A stretch of DNA of 64,000 nt from Phycicoccus sonneratiae. Its GTDB lineage: Bacteria > Actinomycetota > Actinomycetes > Actinomycetales > Dermatophilaceae. Within the stretch, counting starts at the first letter, position 1. Every line of letters starts with the position of its first letter. Below the pieces are notes generated by a model. That model saw only the letters and a list, made by a program, of their open reading frames with translations, was not told the DNA's origin and ran no database searches. Location of the stretch: assembly GCF_016887965.1 (NCBI RefSeq), contig NZ_JAFDVD010000001.1:62001-126000 (forward strand). The letters run 5' to 3'. Positions 8,208 to 17,149 of the stretch are shown one piece after another. Both the position numbers and the translations under genes were made by a program.

Positions 8208-8918
8208 ATGACCCCGGCCCCCGAGTGGCTGACCCGGCTCGCCGCTCGTGCCGACCTCCACGACCACCCCTGGTTCCGCGACCACCCCGTGCCCGGCGCC
8301 GGGGTGCGGCACTCGGCGGTGCTCGTCCTCTTCGGCCCCGACGGCCGCGGCGGGGTCGACGTCCTGCTCACCGAGCGCGCGCACACCCTGCGCTCGCACC
8401 CCGGCCAGGTCTCCTTCCCCGGCGGCCGGCTCGACCCCGGCGACGACGGCCCGGTCGGGGCCGCCCTGCGCGAGGCCCGCGAGGAGGTCGGGCTCGACCC
8501 GGCCGGCGTCGAGGTCCTCGCCACCTGGCCGGCGCTGCACCTCGCCCCGAGCCGCAGCGCGGTGACCCCGGTCATCGGGTGGTGGCCGGCCCCGGTGCCG
8601 GTGGGGGTCGTGGACCGCGGCGAGGTCGAGCGCGTCGCGCGGGTCGGGGTCGCCGAGCTGCTCTCGGCCCGGAGCCGGTTCACCGCCGTCTTCGGGCCCT
8701 ACCGCGGTCCCGGCTTCGAGGTCGACGGTCTCTTCGTCTGGGGCTTCACGGCGATGCTCCTCGACGCCGTCCTCGACCTCGCCGGGCTCACCGCGCCCTG
8801 GGACACCGGGGTCGAGCGTGAGCTGCCCGAGCGGGTCAAGTCCCCGTGGATGCGTGACGCCGACGCCTTCGACGCCACCGACGACGACGCCACCACCGAC
8901 GCCGAGGAGGCCCCGTGA
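8208..8918 (+). CDS. NUDIX hydrolase, CoA-pyrophosphatase type
   Basis: A 236-aa NUDIX protein. The box FPGGRLDPGDDGPVGAALREAREEVGL is a perfect GX5EX7REUXEEXGU match. SHPGQVSFPGG and the preceding LLTERAHTLRSH match the CoA-diphosphatase (NudL/Rv3672c) UPF0035 signature. TACGAT at 8195-8200 looks like a -10 element ending seven bases before ATG 8208, which favours a leaderless start there over GTG 8190 or ATG 8199. The stop overlaps the marP start by four bases (GTGA), implying coupling. The C-terminal 15 residues are acidic and probably disordered. Confidence 0.88.
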   Translation: MTPAPEWLTRLAARADLHDHPWFRDHPVPGAGVRHSAVLVLFGPDGRGGVDVLLTERAHTLRSHPGQVSFPGGRLDPGDDGPVGAALREAREEVGLDPAGVEVLATWPALHLAPSRSAVTPVIGWWPAPVPVGVVDRGEVERVARVGVAELLSARSRFTAVFGPYRGPGFEVDGLFVWGFTAMLLDAVLDLAGLTAPWDTGVERELPERVKSPWMRDADAFDATDDDATTDAEEAP

Positions 8919-10123
8919 CCGGGTCGGTCTGGGTCGACCTCGTGCTCGGCGTCGCCCTCGTCGCGTACGCCTGGAGCGGGTGGCGCCAGGGGCTCGTCGG
9001 CGCCGTCCTCGGGCTCGTCGGGCTCGTCGCGGGGGCCTTCGTCGGGGCGCGCGTCGCCCCCGACCTGCTCGAGCAGCACGCCGGCCTCGACCTCGCGACG
9101 CCGGCGGGCACCCTCGTCGTCATCGCGGTCGTCCTCGTCCTCGCCACCGTCGGCCAGTCCGTGATGCTCCTGCTCGCCGGCCGGCTGCGGACCCTCATCC
9201 ACGTCTCGGGGCTGGGCGCCCTCGACAGCCTGCTCGGCGCGGTCGCGGTCTTCGTCGCCTCCACGGTCGTCGTCTGGGTGGTCGCCGGAGCGGCCCGCAC
9301 GAGCGGTCCGCAGCCGCTGCGCCAGGCCGTCGCGCAGTCCACCGTCGTGCGGGCCGTCGACTCGGTGATGCCGCCCGCCGCGGGCCGGCTCGTCGACGAG
9401 GTGACCCGGGCCCTCGACCGCACCGGCTTCCCCCGGGTCTTCGAGGGCCTCGGACCCGAGCCCATCCGCGCGGTGCCGGCGCCCGACACGGCGCTCGCGC
9501 GCGACCCCGACGTCGCGCAGGCCCTCGGGTCTGTCGTCCACGTCCGGGCCGAGGCCCCGCGCTGCGGCCAGACCTCGGTCGGCAGCGGCTGGGTCGCCGC
9601 GCCCGGGCTCGTCGTCACCAACGCCCACGTCGTCGCCGGGGCCCGCAGCGTCCGGCTGAGCATCGAGGGCACCGGACCGGAGGTGGCGGCCCGGATCGTC
9701 GCCTTCGACCCCGACCGCGACGTCGCGGTGCTCGCGGCCCGCTCGCTCGGGGCGCCGGCCCTCGACCGCGGGGCCCAGCTCGAGGCCGACGACGGCGCCG
9801 TGCTCGCCGGCTTCCCCGGTGACGCCGGGCTCTGGGTGGGAGCGGCCCGGGTCCGTGCGGTGATCGAGGCCCGGGGCGCGGACATCTACGGCAACGCCGG
9901 CGCCACCCGCGAGACGTACTCGCTGCGGGCCACGGTGCGCCAGGGCGCCTCGGGCGGACCGGTGCTCGACGCCGACGGCCGGGTCGTCGGGATGGTCTAC
10001 GCCACCTCGCTCGACGACCCGCAGACGGGGTACGCGATGACCCTCGACGCCCTCTCGCCGGTGCTGCGCGGCGCCACGCTCGGCGACCGGGCGGTGTCGT
10101 CCGGGGCCTGCGTCAGGGGCTGA
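8915..10123 (+). CDS. marP: MarP-type membrane-anchored trypsin-like serine protease
   Basis: A 402-aa protein. Residues 1-130 form a CvpA-like domain with four membrane helices; the rest is an extracytoplasmic chymotrypsin-fold protease. The triad is H238 (TNAHVVAG), D269 (DRDVAVL) and S346 (QGASGGPV). C217 and C399 correspond to the redox-sensitive disulfide of M. tuberculosis MarP (Rv3671c), which is needed for acid and oxidative stress resistance there. It overlaps the NUDIX gene by four bases, the conserved order. GTG 8915 is the start. Confidence 0.93.
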   Translation: MTGSVWVDLVLGVALVAYAWSGWRQGLVGAVLGLVGLVAGAFVGARVAPDLLEQHAGLDLATPAGTLVVIAVVLVLATVGQSVMLLLAGRLRTLIHVSGLGALDSLLGAVAVFVASTVVVWVVAGAARTSGPQPLRQAVAQSTVVRAVDSVMPPAAGRLVDEVTRALDRTGFPRVFEGLGPEPIRAVPAPDTALARDPDVAQALGSVVHVRAEAPRCGQTSVGSGWVAAPGLVVTNAHVVAGARSVRLSIEGTGPEVAARIVAFDPDRDVAVLAARSLGAPALDRGAQLEADDGAVLAGFPGDAGLWVGAARVRAVIEARGADIYGNAGATRETYSLRATVRQGASGGPVLDADGRVVGMVYATSLDDPQTGYAMTLDALSPVLRGATLGDRAVSSGACVRG

Positions 10124-10132
10124 CGCCCGCGC

Positions 10133-10537
10133 TCAGTCGCCGGTGCCGTCGCCGTCGCGCCTGAGCGCCGCGATGGTCTCCCGGCCCTGCTCGATGGCCC
10201 GCTCGGGGGCCGGCTTGGCCTTGTCGAACGCGCTCTTGCCGAGGAGCGCGAGCACCCCGGCGACGAGGAACATGAAGACCGTGACGACGAGGTAGCCCGC
10301 CCACACCGGGAGCCAGATGGCGACCACGTAGGCGAGGGTGTGGAAGAGGAAGATCAGTCCGAGCAGGCCGACGAAGGCGGCGCCGGCGAACATCCCGGCT
10401 CCCTTGCCGATGACCTTGGCGCCCTGGGCGACCTCGGCCTTGGCGAGGGCGATCTCGCCGCGCACGATGCCCTGGAGGTCGTGCGTCGCGTCGGCGACGA
10501 GCTGGCCGATCGTGCGCTCGCTGGTCTCGGGTGCCAT
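10133..10537 (-). CDS. Phage-holin-like (Holin-X) actinobacterial membrane protein
   Basis: A 134-aa protein with two membrane helices (about 45-70 and 77-98) after an amphipathic N-terminal helix (GQLVADATHDLQGIVRGEIALAKAE). This is the pattern of the actinobacterial Holin-X/DUF1469 family, a cellular membrane protein despite the name. It lies in the place of Rv3669, ten bases from convergent marP, and 51 bp downstream of nhaA on the same strand. The function is unproven. Confidence 0.8.
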   Translation of the reverse strand: MAPETSERTIGQLVADATHDLQGIVRGEIALAKAEVAQGAKVIGKGAGMFAGAAFVGLLGLIFLFHTLAYVVAIWLPVWAGYLVVTVFMFLVAGVLALLGKSAFDKAKPAPERAIEQGRETIAALRRDGDGTGD

Positions 10538-10588
10538 CGCTCTCGCCTCACTGGTCGTCGTCCCACGTCGGGGCGTCCTGACCCGACC

Positions 10589-11962
10589 TTACCGAGTGGC
10601 GGAGGTCCCCGGTCCCGGCACGTCGTCCCAGGCGTCCGGGATGCCGTCGCCGTCGGCGTCGTTCGTCTCGCGCTCGTGGATCCGGCGGTAGGCCGCGTTG
10701 CGGCGCCGGAGGACGGCCGCGGAGAGGAGCGCGGCCAGCAACGAGCCGGCGAGGATGCCCAGCTTGACGTGCTCGTCGCGCTCGGACCCCGCCCCGAAGG
10801 CGAGCTCCCCGACGAGCAGCGAGACGGTGAACCCGACGCCGGTGAGCACCGCCAGCCCGGCGATGTCGGACCACGCGAGGTCGTCGTCGAGGCGGGCGCG
10901 GGTGAACCGGGCGACGAGGTAGGTCGACCCGAGGACGCCGACGAGCTTCCCGACGACCAGCCCGAGAACGACGCCGATGGCCACGGGGTCACGCAGCGCC
11001 TCGCCGAAGCCACCGCCGAGGACGGCGACCCCGGAGGCGAAGAAGGCGAAGACCGGCACCGCGACGCCGGCCGAGACCGGACGGACGCGGTGCTCGAAGC
11101 GGTGGGCGACGTCGGTGTCCGCGTCGTGGGTGCTGACGGCCGGCACACCCCGCCGGCGGGGGCGGACCGGGACGACGAGCCCGAGCAGCACGCCGGCCAC
11201 CGTCGCGTGGACGCCGGAGGCGTGCACGAGCGCCCACGTGGCCCCGGCGAGCGGCAGGAGCAGCCACCAGGGGGTGATGCGGCGCTGGGTGAGCGCGGCG
11301 AAGCCGGCGAGCGGCAGCAGCGCCCACAGCAGCGGGGCGACCTGGAGGTCGCCCGTGTAGAAGACGGCGATGATCGTGATGGCGATGAGGTCGTCGACGA
11401 CGGCCAGGGTGAGGAGGAAGGAGCGCAGGCCGGAGGGCAGGTGCGAGCCGATGACGGCCAGCACGGCGAGGGCGAACGCGATGTCGGTGGCCGTCGGGAT
11501 GGCCCAGCCCCGCAGCGCGTCTCCTTCTCCGCCGAGCAGCGTGACGGCCCCGACGAAGACGAGGGCCGGGACGGCGACCCCGGAGAACGCCGCGATGACC
11601 GGCACGGCGGCCTTGGCGGGGGAGCGCAGGTCGCCGACGAGGAACTCGCGCTTGAGCTCGAGGCCCGCGACGAAGAAGAAGATGGCGAGCAGGCCGTCGG
11701 CCGCCCAGTGCCCGACGGACAGCCGCAGGTGGCCCCAGTCGGTGCCGATCTCGGTGTCGCGCAACGAGAAGTAGCTGTCGCTGAGCGGGCTGTTCGCGAG
11801 GACGACGGCGATGACGGCCGCCACGAGCAGCAGGGCCCCGCCGATGGTCTCGGTGCGCAGCGCGTCGGCCACGTAGCGGGCCTCGGCCCAGGACGGGCGG
11901 CCGAAGACGGTGGTGCGGGAGGGGCCGGGCGGGGTGGGGGTCGCGGGCGGGCGGGTGCTCAT
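10589..11962 (-). CDS. nhaA: NhaA Na+/H+ antiporter with calcium-loop-like tail
   Basis: A 457-aa inner-membrane antiporter with about 12 helices. The transport site is [16 protein letters not shown], holding the two essential Asp residues, with [16 protein letters not shown] upstream. ATG 11962 is used; the frame is open upstream but adds only Arg/Pro-rich residues. The last 20 residues include [13 protein letters not shown], which fits the DxDxDG loop of EF-hand and thrombospondin type-3 calcium motifs and is not part of NhaA proper. It lies 191 bp downstream of acs with a strong terminator between, so it probably has its own promoter. Confidence 0.93.
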   Translation of the reverse strand: MSTRPPATPTPPGPSRTTVFGRPSWAEARYVADALRTETIGGALLLVAAVIAVVLANSPLSDSYFSLRDTEIGTDWGHLRLSVGHWAADGLLAIFFFVAGLELKREFLVGDLRSPAKAAVPVIAAFSGVAVPALVFVGAVTLLGGEGDALRGWAIPTATDIAFALAVLAVIGSHLPSGLRSFLLTLAVVDDLIAITIIAVFYTGDLQVAPLLWALLPLAGFAALTQRRITPWWLLLPLAGATWALVHASGVHATVAGVLLGLVVPVRPRRRGVPAVSTHDADTDVAHRFEHRVRPVSAGVAVPVFAFFASGVAVLGGGFGEALRDPVAIGVVLGLVVGKLVGVLGSTYLVARFTRARLDDDLAWSDIAGLAVLTGVGFTVSLLVGELAFGAGSERDEHVKLGILAGSLLAALLSAAVLRRRNAAYRRIHERETNDADGDGIPDAWDDVPGPGTSATR

Positions 11963-12102
11963 CGCGGCTCCTGACGTGGTGGCGGGACCGCGGCGCGGGC
12001 GCGCGGCCATGACGTTGCCGACCAGACTTCCCGGCGCTCCGCGTCCCAGCCTACCGACCGGGCGGCCGGCGCCGTGCCTCCGTCCACGCCCCCGGACGCC
12101 GA

Positions 12103-12140
12103 GGACGGGGTGCCGCGGGCTCTCGCGCGGCACCCCGTCC
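12103..12140 (-). terminator. Perfect 15-bp stem-loop after acs
   Basis: Arm 12103-12117 (GGACGGGGTGCCGCG) is perfectly complementary to 12126-12140, with an 8-base loop. It starts 14 bases beyond the acs stop codon in the direction of transcription. There is no U-run, as is usual in high-GC actinobacteria. Confidence 0.75.
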
Positions 12141-12153
12141 CGGGCACGGAGGG

Positions 12154-14124
12154 TCAGTCGGACGAGCCGCTGCTCATGCCCTCCTTGATGAGGCTCATCA
12201 CCGAGCTGTCGGCGAGCGTCGTGACATCGCCGACCTCGCGGTTCTCGGCGACGTCCTTGAGCAGGCGGCGCATGATCTTGCCGGAGCGCGTCTTCGGCAG
12301 CTCGGGGACGATCATCACCTGGCGCGGCTTGGCGATCGGGCCGATCTCCTTGGCCACGTGGTTGCGCAGCTCCTGGACCGTCTCCTCGCCGTTGTCGACC
12401 GCGTCGCCGCGGAGGATGACGAAGGCGCAGACGGCCTGGCCGGTGGTCTCGTCGGCGGCACCGACCACGGCGGCCTCGGCGACCGACGGGTGCGACACGA
12501 GGGCCGACTCGATCTCGGCGGTCGAGAGCCGGTGGCCGGACACGTTCATCACGTCGTCGACCCGGCCGAGCAGCCAGATGTTGCCCTTCTCGTCGTACTT
12601 GGCGCCGTCGCCGGCGAAGTAGTACTTCGGGCCGAACCGGCTCCAGTACGTCTCCTTGTAGCGCTCGGGGTCGCCCCAGATGCCGCGCAGCATCGACGGC
12701 CACGGCTTGGTGAGGACGAGGTAGCCGACCTTCTCGGGCTCGGTGAAGGGGTTGCCGTCGTCGTCGAGAATCTCGGCGGAGATGCCGGGGATGGGCTTCT
12801 GCGCCGAGCCGGGCTCGAGGGTCGTGACGCCCGGCAGCGGGCTGATCATGATGGCGCCGGTCTCGGTCTGCCACCACGTGTCGACGATCGGGGCCTTGTC
12901 GCCGCCGACGTGCTTGCGGTACCAGAGCCACGCCTCGGGGTTGATCGGCTCGCCGACCGAGCCGAGGACCCGGATGGAGGACATGTCGAACTTCGCCGGG
13001 ATGTCGGCGCCCCACTTCATGAAGGTGCGGATGGCCGTGGGCGCCGTGTAGAGGATCGAGACCTTGTACTTCTCGACGATCTCCCACCAGCGGCCCTGGT
13101 GCGGGGTGTCCGGGGTGCCCTCGTAGAGCACCTGCGTCGCGCCGTTGGCCAGCGGGCCGTAGACGATGTAGCTGTGGCCGGTGACCCAGCCGACGTCGGC
13201 GGTGCACCAGTAGACGTCGGTCTCGGGGTGCACGTCGTGGACGACGGCGTTCGTGTAGGCCGCCTGGGTGAGGTAGCCGCCGGTCGTGTGGAAGATGCCC
13301 TTCGGCTTCCCGGTGGTGCCCGAGGTGTAGAGGATGAACAGCGGGTGCTCGCTGTCCATCGGCTGGGCCTCGTGGGTGTCCGGCTGGCCGGGGACGAGGT
13401 CGTGCCACCAGACGTCGCGGGAGTCGTCCCACTCGACGTCGGTGTCGGTGCGCTTGACGACGAGGACCTTCTCGACCGGCGACTCGTCGTCGCCGTGGTG
13501 GATGGCGGCGTCGACGGCGGCCTTGAGCGGCGCCGGCTTGCCGCGGCGCCACTGGCCGTCGGTGGTGACGACGACCTTGGCCTCGGCGTCGGCGATGCGG
13601 GTGTGCAGCGCCTCGGCCGAGAACCCGCCGAAGATCACCGAGTGCGGGGCGCCGATGCGGGCGCAGGCGAGCATCGTGAAGACCGTCTCGGGGATCATCG
13701 GCATGTACACCGCGACCCGGTCGCCGGTTTCGACGCCGAGCGACTCGAGGGCGTTGGCCGCCTTCGAGACCTCCTTCTGGAGGTCGGCGTAGGTGATGGT
13801 GCGGGTGTCGCCGCCCTCGCCCTCGAAGTGGATGGCGACCCGGTCGCCGTTGCCGGCCTCGACGTGCCGGTCGACGCAGTTGTGCGCGACGTTGAGCGAG
13901 CCGCCGACGAACCACTTGGCGAAGGGTGCGTCGTCCCAGTCGAGGGTGCGCTCGAAGTCCGTCGCCCAGCTGATGCGCGAGCGGGCCTGCTCGGCCCAGA
14001 AGGCCTCGTGGTCGGCCGCCGCCGCGTCGTACAGGTCGGCCGTGCCGTTCGCCTGCGCGGTGAACGCGGAATCGGGGCTCAGGTCCATCTCGTGCAGGTG
14101 GCTCGACAGGCTGTCGTCGGTCAC
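12154..14124 (-). CDS. acs: Acetyl-CoA synthetase
   Basis: A 656-aa AMP-forming acetate:CoA ligase, the usual family length. It has the adenylation P-loop [11 protein letters not shown], the WWQTETG A5 motif, YYFAGDGA and [13 protein letters not shown] hinge, and [11 protein letters not shown] with the acetylatable catalytic Lys. GTG 14124 is chosen because AGGAGG lies seven bases upstream and the product starts at the family-typical position; the open frame extends further without similarity. In M. tuberculosis acs (Rv3667) also closes this conserved block. Confidence 0.97.
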   Translation of the reverse strand: MTDDSLSSHLHEMDLSPDSAFTAQANGTADLYDAAAADHEAFWAEQARSRISWATDFERTLDWDDAPFAKWFVGGSLNVAHNCVDRHVEAGNGDRVAIHFEGEGGDTRTITYADLQKEVSKAANALESLGVETGDRVAVYMPMIPETVFTMLACARIGAPHSVIFGGFSAEALHTRIADAEAKVVVTTDGQWRRGKPAPLKAAVDAAIHHGDDESPVEKVLVVKRTDTDVEWDDSRDVWWHDLVPGQPDTHEAQPMDSEHPLFILYTSGTTGKPKGIFHTTGGYLTQAAYTNAVVHDVHPETDVYWCTADVGWVTGHSYIVYGPLANGATQVLYEGTPDTPHQGRWWEIVEKYKVSILYTAPTAIRTFMKWGADIPAKFDMSSIRVLGSVGEPINPEAWLWYRKHVGGDKAPIVDTWWQTETGAIMISPLPGVTTLEPGSAQKPIPGISAEILDDDGNPFTEPEKVGYLVLTKPWPSMLRGIWGDPERYKETYWSRFGPKYYFAGDGAKYDEKGNIWLLGRVDDVMNVSGHRLSTAEIESALVSHPSVAEAAVVGAADETTGQAVCAFVILRGDAVDNGEETVQELRNHVAKEIGPIAKPRQVMIVPELPKTRSGKIMRRLLKDVAENREVGDVTTLADSSVMSLIKEGMSSGSSD

Positions 14125-14203
14125 GGCGGCTCCTCCTCGTCGTTGAGACTCTCGGCCCCAACCCAACCCGACGACGGCCCGCGGGGCAACCGTCCGACAG
14201 GCG

Positions 14204-14222
14204 GGGGCCGCCGAGCGGCCCC
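14204..14222 (-). terminator. Short GC hairpin downstream of the DUF4832 gene
   Basis: GGGGCCG (14204-14210) pairs with CGGCCCC (14216-14222) around a five-base loop, about 60 bases after the DUF4832 stop and upstream of acs. The stem is only 7 bp; a weak terminator is possible. Confidence 0.3.
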
Positions 14223-14284
14223 GCGCTGCGCCGAGCGGGCGGCGGGCACGGGGAGCGCGCGAGGTCGGTGCCGCCGACCGCCGG

Positions 14285-15733
14285 TCAGCGCAGCGGCACC
14301 CCGCGCGAGGACACCGGACGCGGGCGGTACGGGGGAGGCACGGTGACGACGACCGGCTGCCGCGCCGCCGCCCGCCCGACGAGGACGGTCCCGAGCGGGT
14401 ACGAGCCGTCCGCACCGCGGGCGGCGTTGGCCAGGCGCATCGGGGCGGAGTAGCCGGTGGGGTCGAGCACCTCGAGGCGGAGCCCGTAGCGGCCGGGGAG
14501 CACCGTGGGCAGGGTGAGCGTGGCGGCGACCGTCCGGCTGCCCGGCAGCACGGTCCGCAGGTCGACGGCGACGGGCAGCGTCGCGACCCGGGCCCCGCGA
14601 CCGTCGGTGAGGACCGCCCGGACGGTCCAGGCGTCGTACGTCGGCGCGACGCCGAAGTTCGACAGGGTGAGATCGACCCGGGACGAGGTGCGCGAGCGCA
14701 GCGGGGCGACGGTGGCGCGGGTGACGGCGTACCGGTAGCCCGAGGAGCGCACGGCGTCCTCGTAGGCGGTGCGCTGGCCGGCGGTCATTCCCTCCCACGT
14801 GAGCCGCATGTTGTGGCTCGAGGTCGTCGACACGTGGTGGGTGCGGACCTGGTCGCGCCCGAGGGCGGGGTCGGCGCCGGTGCACCACTCGGTGAAGAAC
14901 GGGCGCGTGCGCCAGAGGTCGGCGAACTCGCCGGTCGGCACCTGCATCCCGCTCTGGCCGAGGCAGTCGCTGCGCAGCCCGACGTTCGCCCACCGGGCCA
15001 GTGACTGCCGCAGCACCGCGGGGCGGGTGTACACGGTGACTGCGCTGAGGAGGACGTGCCGGTCCGGGAAGGCCTCGGCGACGGCGCCGACGATGCGCAG
15101 GGCGCTCGCGTCGCTGATCGGCGCGCCGGCGTCCATCCACTCGCCGTAGGCGCCGAAGCCGCCGACGTCGACGTAGCCGAGCCGCGGGTCGTCGGCGTAG
15201 CGCCGGCCGAGGGCGGCCATGAGGTCCTCCCAGGCGGTGAGGAAGCGCGCGTCGTCCCACGCCGGGATCCGGGTGCCCGGCTGGAGGGGCATCCACGCGG
15301 GGATCGTCGGGGGCAGGTCGGGACGCTCGTCCATCCAGCAGCCGGGGCAGTAGGCCATGACCCGGAAGCCGAGCTTGCCGCGCACGCTGCCGGCGTCGGC
15401 GAGCCCGGCGTCGAGGGTGGTGAAGTCGTACGTGCCACGGGTGGGCTCGAGGCGTCCCCAGTACGAGCGGTCGCGCTCGTAGTAGTCGGGGGCGGGCCAG
15501 GAGGCGGGCTGGCTCGGGTAGCCCATCCAGCGGTACTGGCCGCGCAGGGGGTTCGCGAGGTCGGTGCCGGTCATCGGCAGGACGCTCGGGGTGAGGACGC
15601 GCGGGGCGGTGGTCGTCGTGGGCGCGGCGATGGGGGCACCGGGGAGCGCCGCGGCGCCGGCGGGGGGCAGCGCGGCGAGGGCGGCGAGCAGCGCGAGGGT
15701 CGCGCGGACGCGGGTGCGGGGGGTGGACCGCAT
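14285..15733 (-). CDS. Secreted DUF4832-type glycosidase-like protein
   Basis: A 482-aa protein. Residues 1-33 are a clear signal peptide ([18 protein letters not shown] core, Ala-rich cleavage region). The body looks like a TIM-barrel glycosidase-like domain ([14 protein letters not shown], a GH-A style opening, and [14 protein letters not shown], with a Glu where the acid/base residue would be), followed by the C-terminal beta-sandwich typical of DUF4832 ([38 protein letters not shown]). An extracellular polysaccharide-active role is inferred. ATG 15733 gives the signal peptide directly; the longer open frame is not used. Confidence 0.75.
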   Translation of the reverse strand: MRSTPRTRVRATLALLAALAALPPAGAAALPGAPIAAPTTTTAPRVLTPSVLPMTGTDLANPLRGQYRWMGYPSQPASWPAPDYYERDRSYWGRLEPTRGTYDFTTLDAGLADAGSVRGKLGFRVMAYCPGCWMDERPDLPPTIPAWMPLQPGTRIPAWDDARFLTAWEDLMAALGRRYADDPRLGYVDVGGFGAYGEWMDAGAPISDASALRIVGAVAEAFPDRHVLLSAVTVYTRPAVLRQSLARWANVGLRSDCLGQSGMQVPTGEFADLWRTRPFFTEWCTGADPALGRDQVRTHHVSTTSSHNMRLTWEGMTAGQRTAYEDAVRSSGYRYAVTRATVAPLRSRTSSRVDLTLSNFGVAPTYDAWTVRAVLTDGRGARVATLPVAVDLRTVLPGSRTVAATLTLPTVLPGRYGLRLEVLDPTGYSAPMRLANAARGADGSYPLGTVLVGRAAARQPVVVTVPPPYRPRPVSSRGVPLR

Positions 15734-16019
15734 GCCGGGGCCTCCTGCGGGGTTCGTCTCCGGACGGGCCGAGGCTAGGGGCGGGCGTGTCGCCGCGCGG
15801 GCGCATCGGGGTGGGAACCGGCCGTCCGGCCGATGCGGCGGGGCGGGGGCGGGGTCCGGTCGCCGGTGGACAGGTTGTGCAGCGACGCGCCGAACGTGCT
15901 GGCGAAAGTGTGCGCTCGTTGCCCACAGGACACGCCATCGGTTCCATCCTGCGCGGTGTCGTGCTTCCGTGGGCTTTCCGGCCCACGAGGCCACGACCAC
16001 TCACGAGGAGGTGAGCGCG
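15734..16019. other. 286-bp divergent intergenic region
   Basis: This gap separates the secreted DUF4832 gene (minus) and phhA (plus) and must hold both promoters. No open frame with codon support, no convincing -35/-10 pair and no strong dyad were seen. TGTG and CACA half-sites at about 15910-15935 are spaced by 11 bases rather than the 8 of a Crp site. Confidence 0.5.
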
Positions 16020-16916
16020 GTGTTCGAGGAGGGACAGCTCTACTCGGCCGTGACGACCGACGCCGACGGGACGGTGCAGGTGCACCTCGCCGACAACCAC
16101 CCCGGGCTGCACGACGCCGCCTACCTCGCCCGGCGCGGCGAGATCGCCGGGGTGTCGCTGGCGCACCGCGCGGGGGAGCCCGTGCCGCACGTCGACTACA
16201 CGGCCGACGAGCACGCCATCTGGCGCACCGTCTGCGCCGAGCTGGCGCCGAAGCACGAGCGGTACGCGCACCCCGAGTTCCTCGCCGGCAAGGCCGCGCT
16301 CGGCCTCCCCACCGACCACGTCCCGCAGCTCACCGAGGTCACCGAGCGCCTCGAGCCGCTCACCGGCTGGTCCTACACGTGCGCGCCGGGGCTCGTCCCG
16401 CTGCGCGACTTCTACGGCGACCTCGGCCGCCGGGTGTTCAACTCCACGCAGTACCTGCGGCACGGCAGCCAGCCGCTCTACACGCCCGAGCCGGACATCA
16501 TCCACGAGGTGGTCGGGCACGGGAACCAGCTCGCGAGCCCGCGGTTCGCGGCCGTCACCGAGGCGGCCGGCCAGGCCGGCCTGCGCCTCGAGACCGACGA
16601 GGCGGTGAAGTTCGTCGCCGACGTCTTCTGGTTCTCGATGGAGTTCGGCGTCATGGCCGACGGCGACGCGCTCAAGGCGTACGGCGCGGGCATCCTCAGC
16701 AGCTACGGCGAGATGGACGAGTTCGGGCACATAAAGATCCGCCCGCTCGACCTGCACCAGATGGGCACGCTCAACTACGACATCACGGCCTACCAGCCGG
16801 TGCTCTTCCGGGCCGAGAGCGTCCAGCACCTCGAGGACGTCGTCGGGCACTTCTTCGCGACCGTCGACGACGACCTCGCGGCCCGGCTGCGCGCCGAGGC
16901 GGGCGCGACCGTCTGA
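16020..16916 (+). CDS. phhA: Phenylalanine 4-monooxygenase (aromatic amino acid hydroxylase)
   Basis: A 298-aa monomeric-type hydroxylase that converts phenylalanine to tyrosine with O2 and a pterin. The iron ligands H162 and H167 (PDIIHEVVGH) and E208 (WFSMEFG) are present at the spacing known for bacterial enzymes (5 and 41 residues). GTG 16020 follows AGGAGGTG by about five bases; GTG 16011 would overlap that ribosome site. No pterin-carbinolamine dehydratase gene is near. The next feature downstream is the G/C homopolymer tract. Confidence 0.95.
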   Translation: MFEEGQLYSAVTTDADGTVQVHLADNHPGLHDAAYLARRGEIAGVSLAHRAGEPVPHVDYTADEHAIWRTVCAELAPKHERYAHPEFLAGKAALGLPTDHVPQLTEVTERLEPLTGWSYTCAPGLVPLRDFYGDLGRRVFNSTQYLRHGSQPLYTPEPDIIHEVVGHGNQLASPRFAAVTEAAGQAGLRLETDEAVKFVADVFWFSMEFGVMADGDALKAYGAGILSSYGEMDEFGHIKIRPLDLHQMGTLNYDITAYQPVLFRAESVQHLEDVVGHFFATVDDDLAARLRAEAGATV

Positions 16917-16949
16917 CCCCGCCTGTCCCGACCTTGTGGGGGCGCGTCC

Positions 16950-17100
16950 GGGGCGGCCCCCCCCGCGGCCCGGGGGGGGGGGGGGGGGGGCCCCCCCCCC
17001 CGGGGGGGGGGCCCCGGGGGGGGGGGCGCCCCAACCCCCCCCCCCCCCGGGGGGGGGGGGGGGGGGGGGGCCCCCCCCCGGGGGGCCCCCGCCCCGGCCC
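16950..17100. other. Block of alternating G and C homopolymers (tract 1)
   Basis: About 150 bases are almost only runs of G or C, including 19 G at 16972-16990, 11 C at 16991-17001, 14 C at 17035-17048 and 22 G at 17049-17070. Nothing like it occurs elsewhere except at 35733-35833. It lies between the phhA stop and the fabF ribosome site. Likely readings are a failed consensus over a hard GC hairpin or an assembly join; genuine sequence is the least likely. Confidence 0.9.
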
Positions 17101-17149
17101 CCACCGCCACCCCGGCACCCCACGCCACCCACAAGGAGCTGCAGCACCC

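Noticed and set aside
10133-10537. Prophage remnant, suggested by the holin-like protein
   Set aside because: The Holin-X family is a cellular actinobacterial protein in this conserved locus and no other phage gene is near.
15905-15940. Possible Crp site upstream of phhA
   Set aside because: TGTG and CACA are separated by 11 bases instead of 8.
16917-17149. Open frames running through G/C tract 1 (poly-Gly/poly-Pro products)
   Set aside because: They exist only because homopolymers cannot contain stops; there is no codon support.
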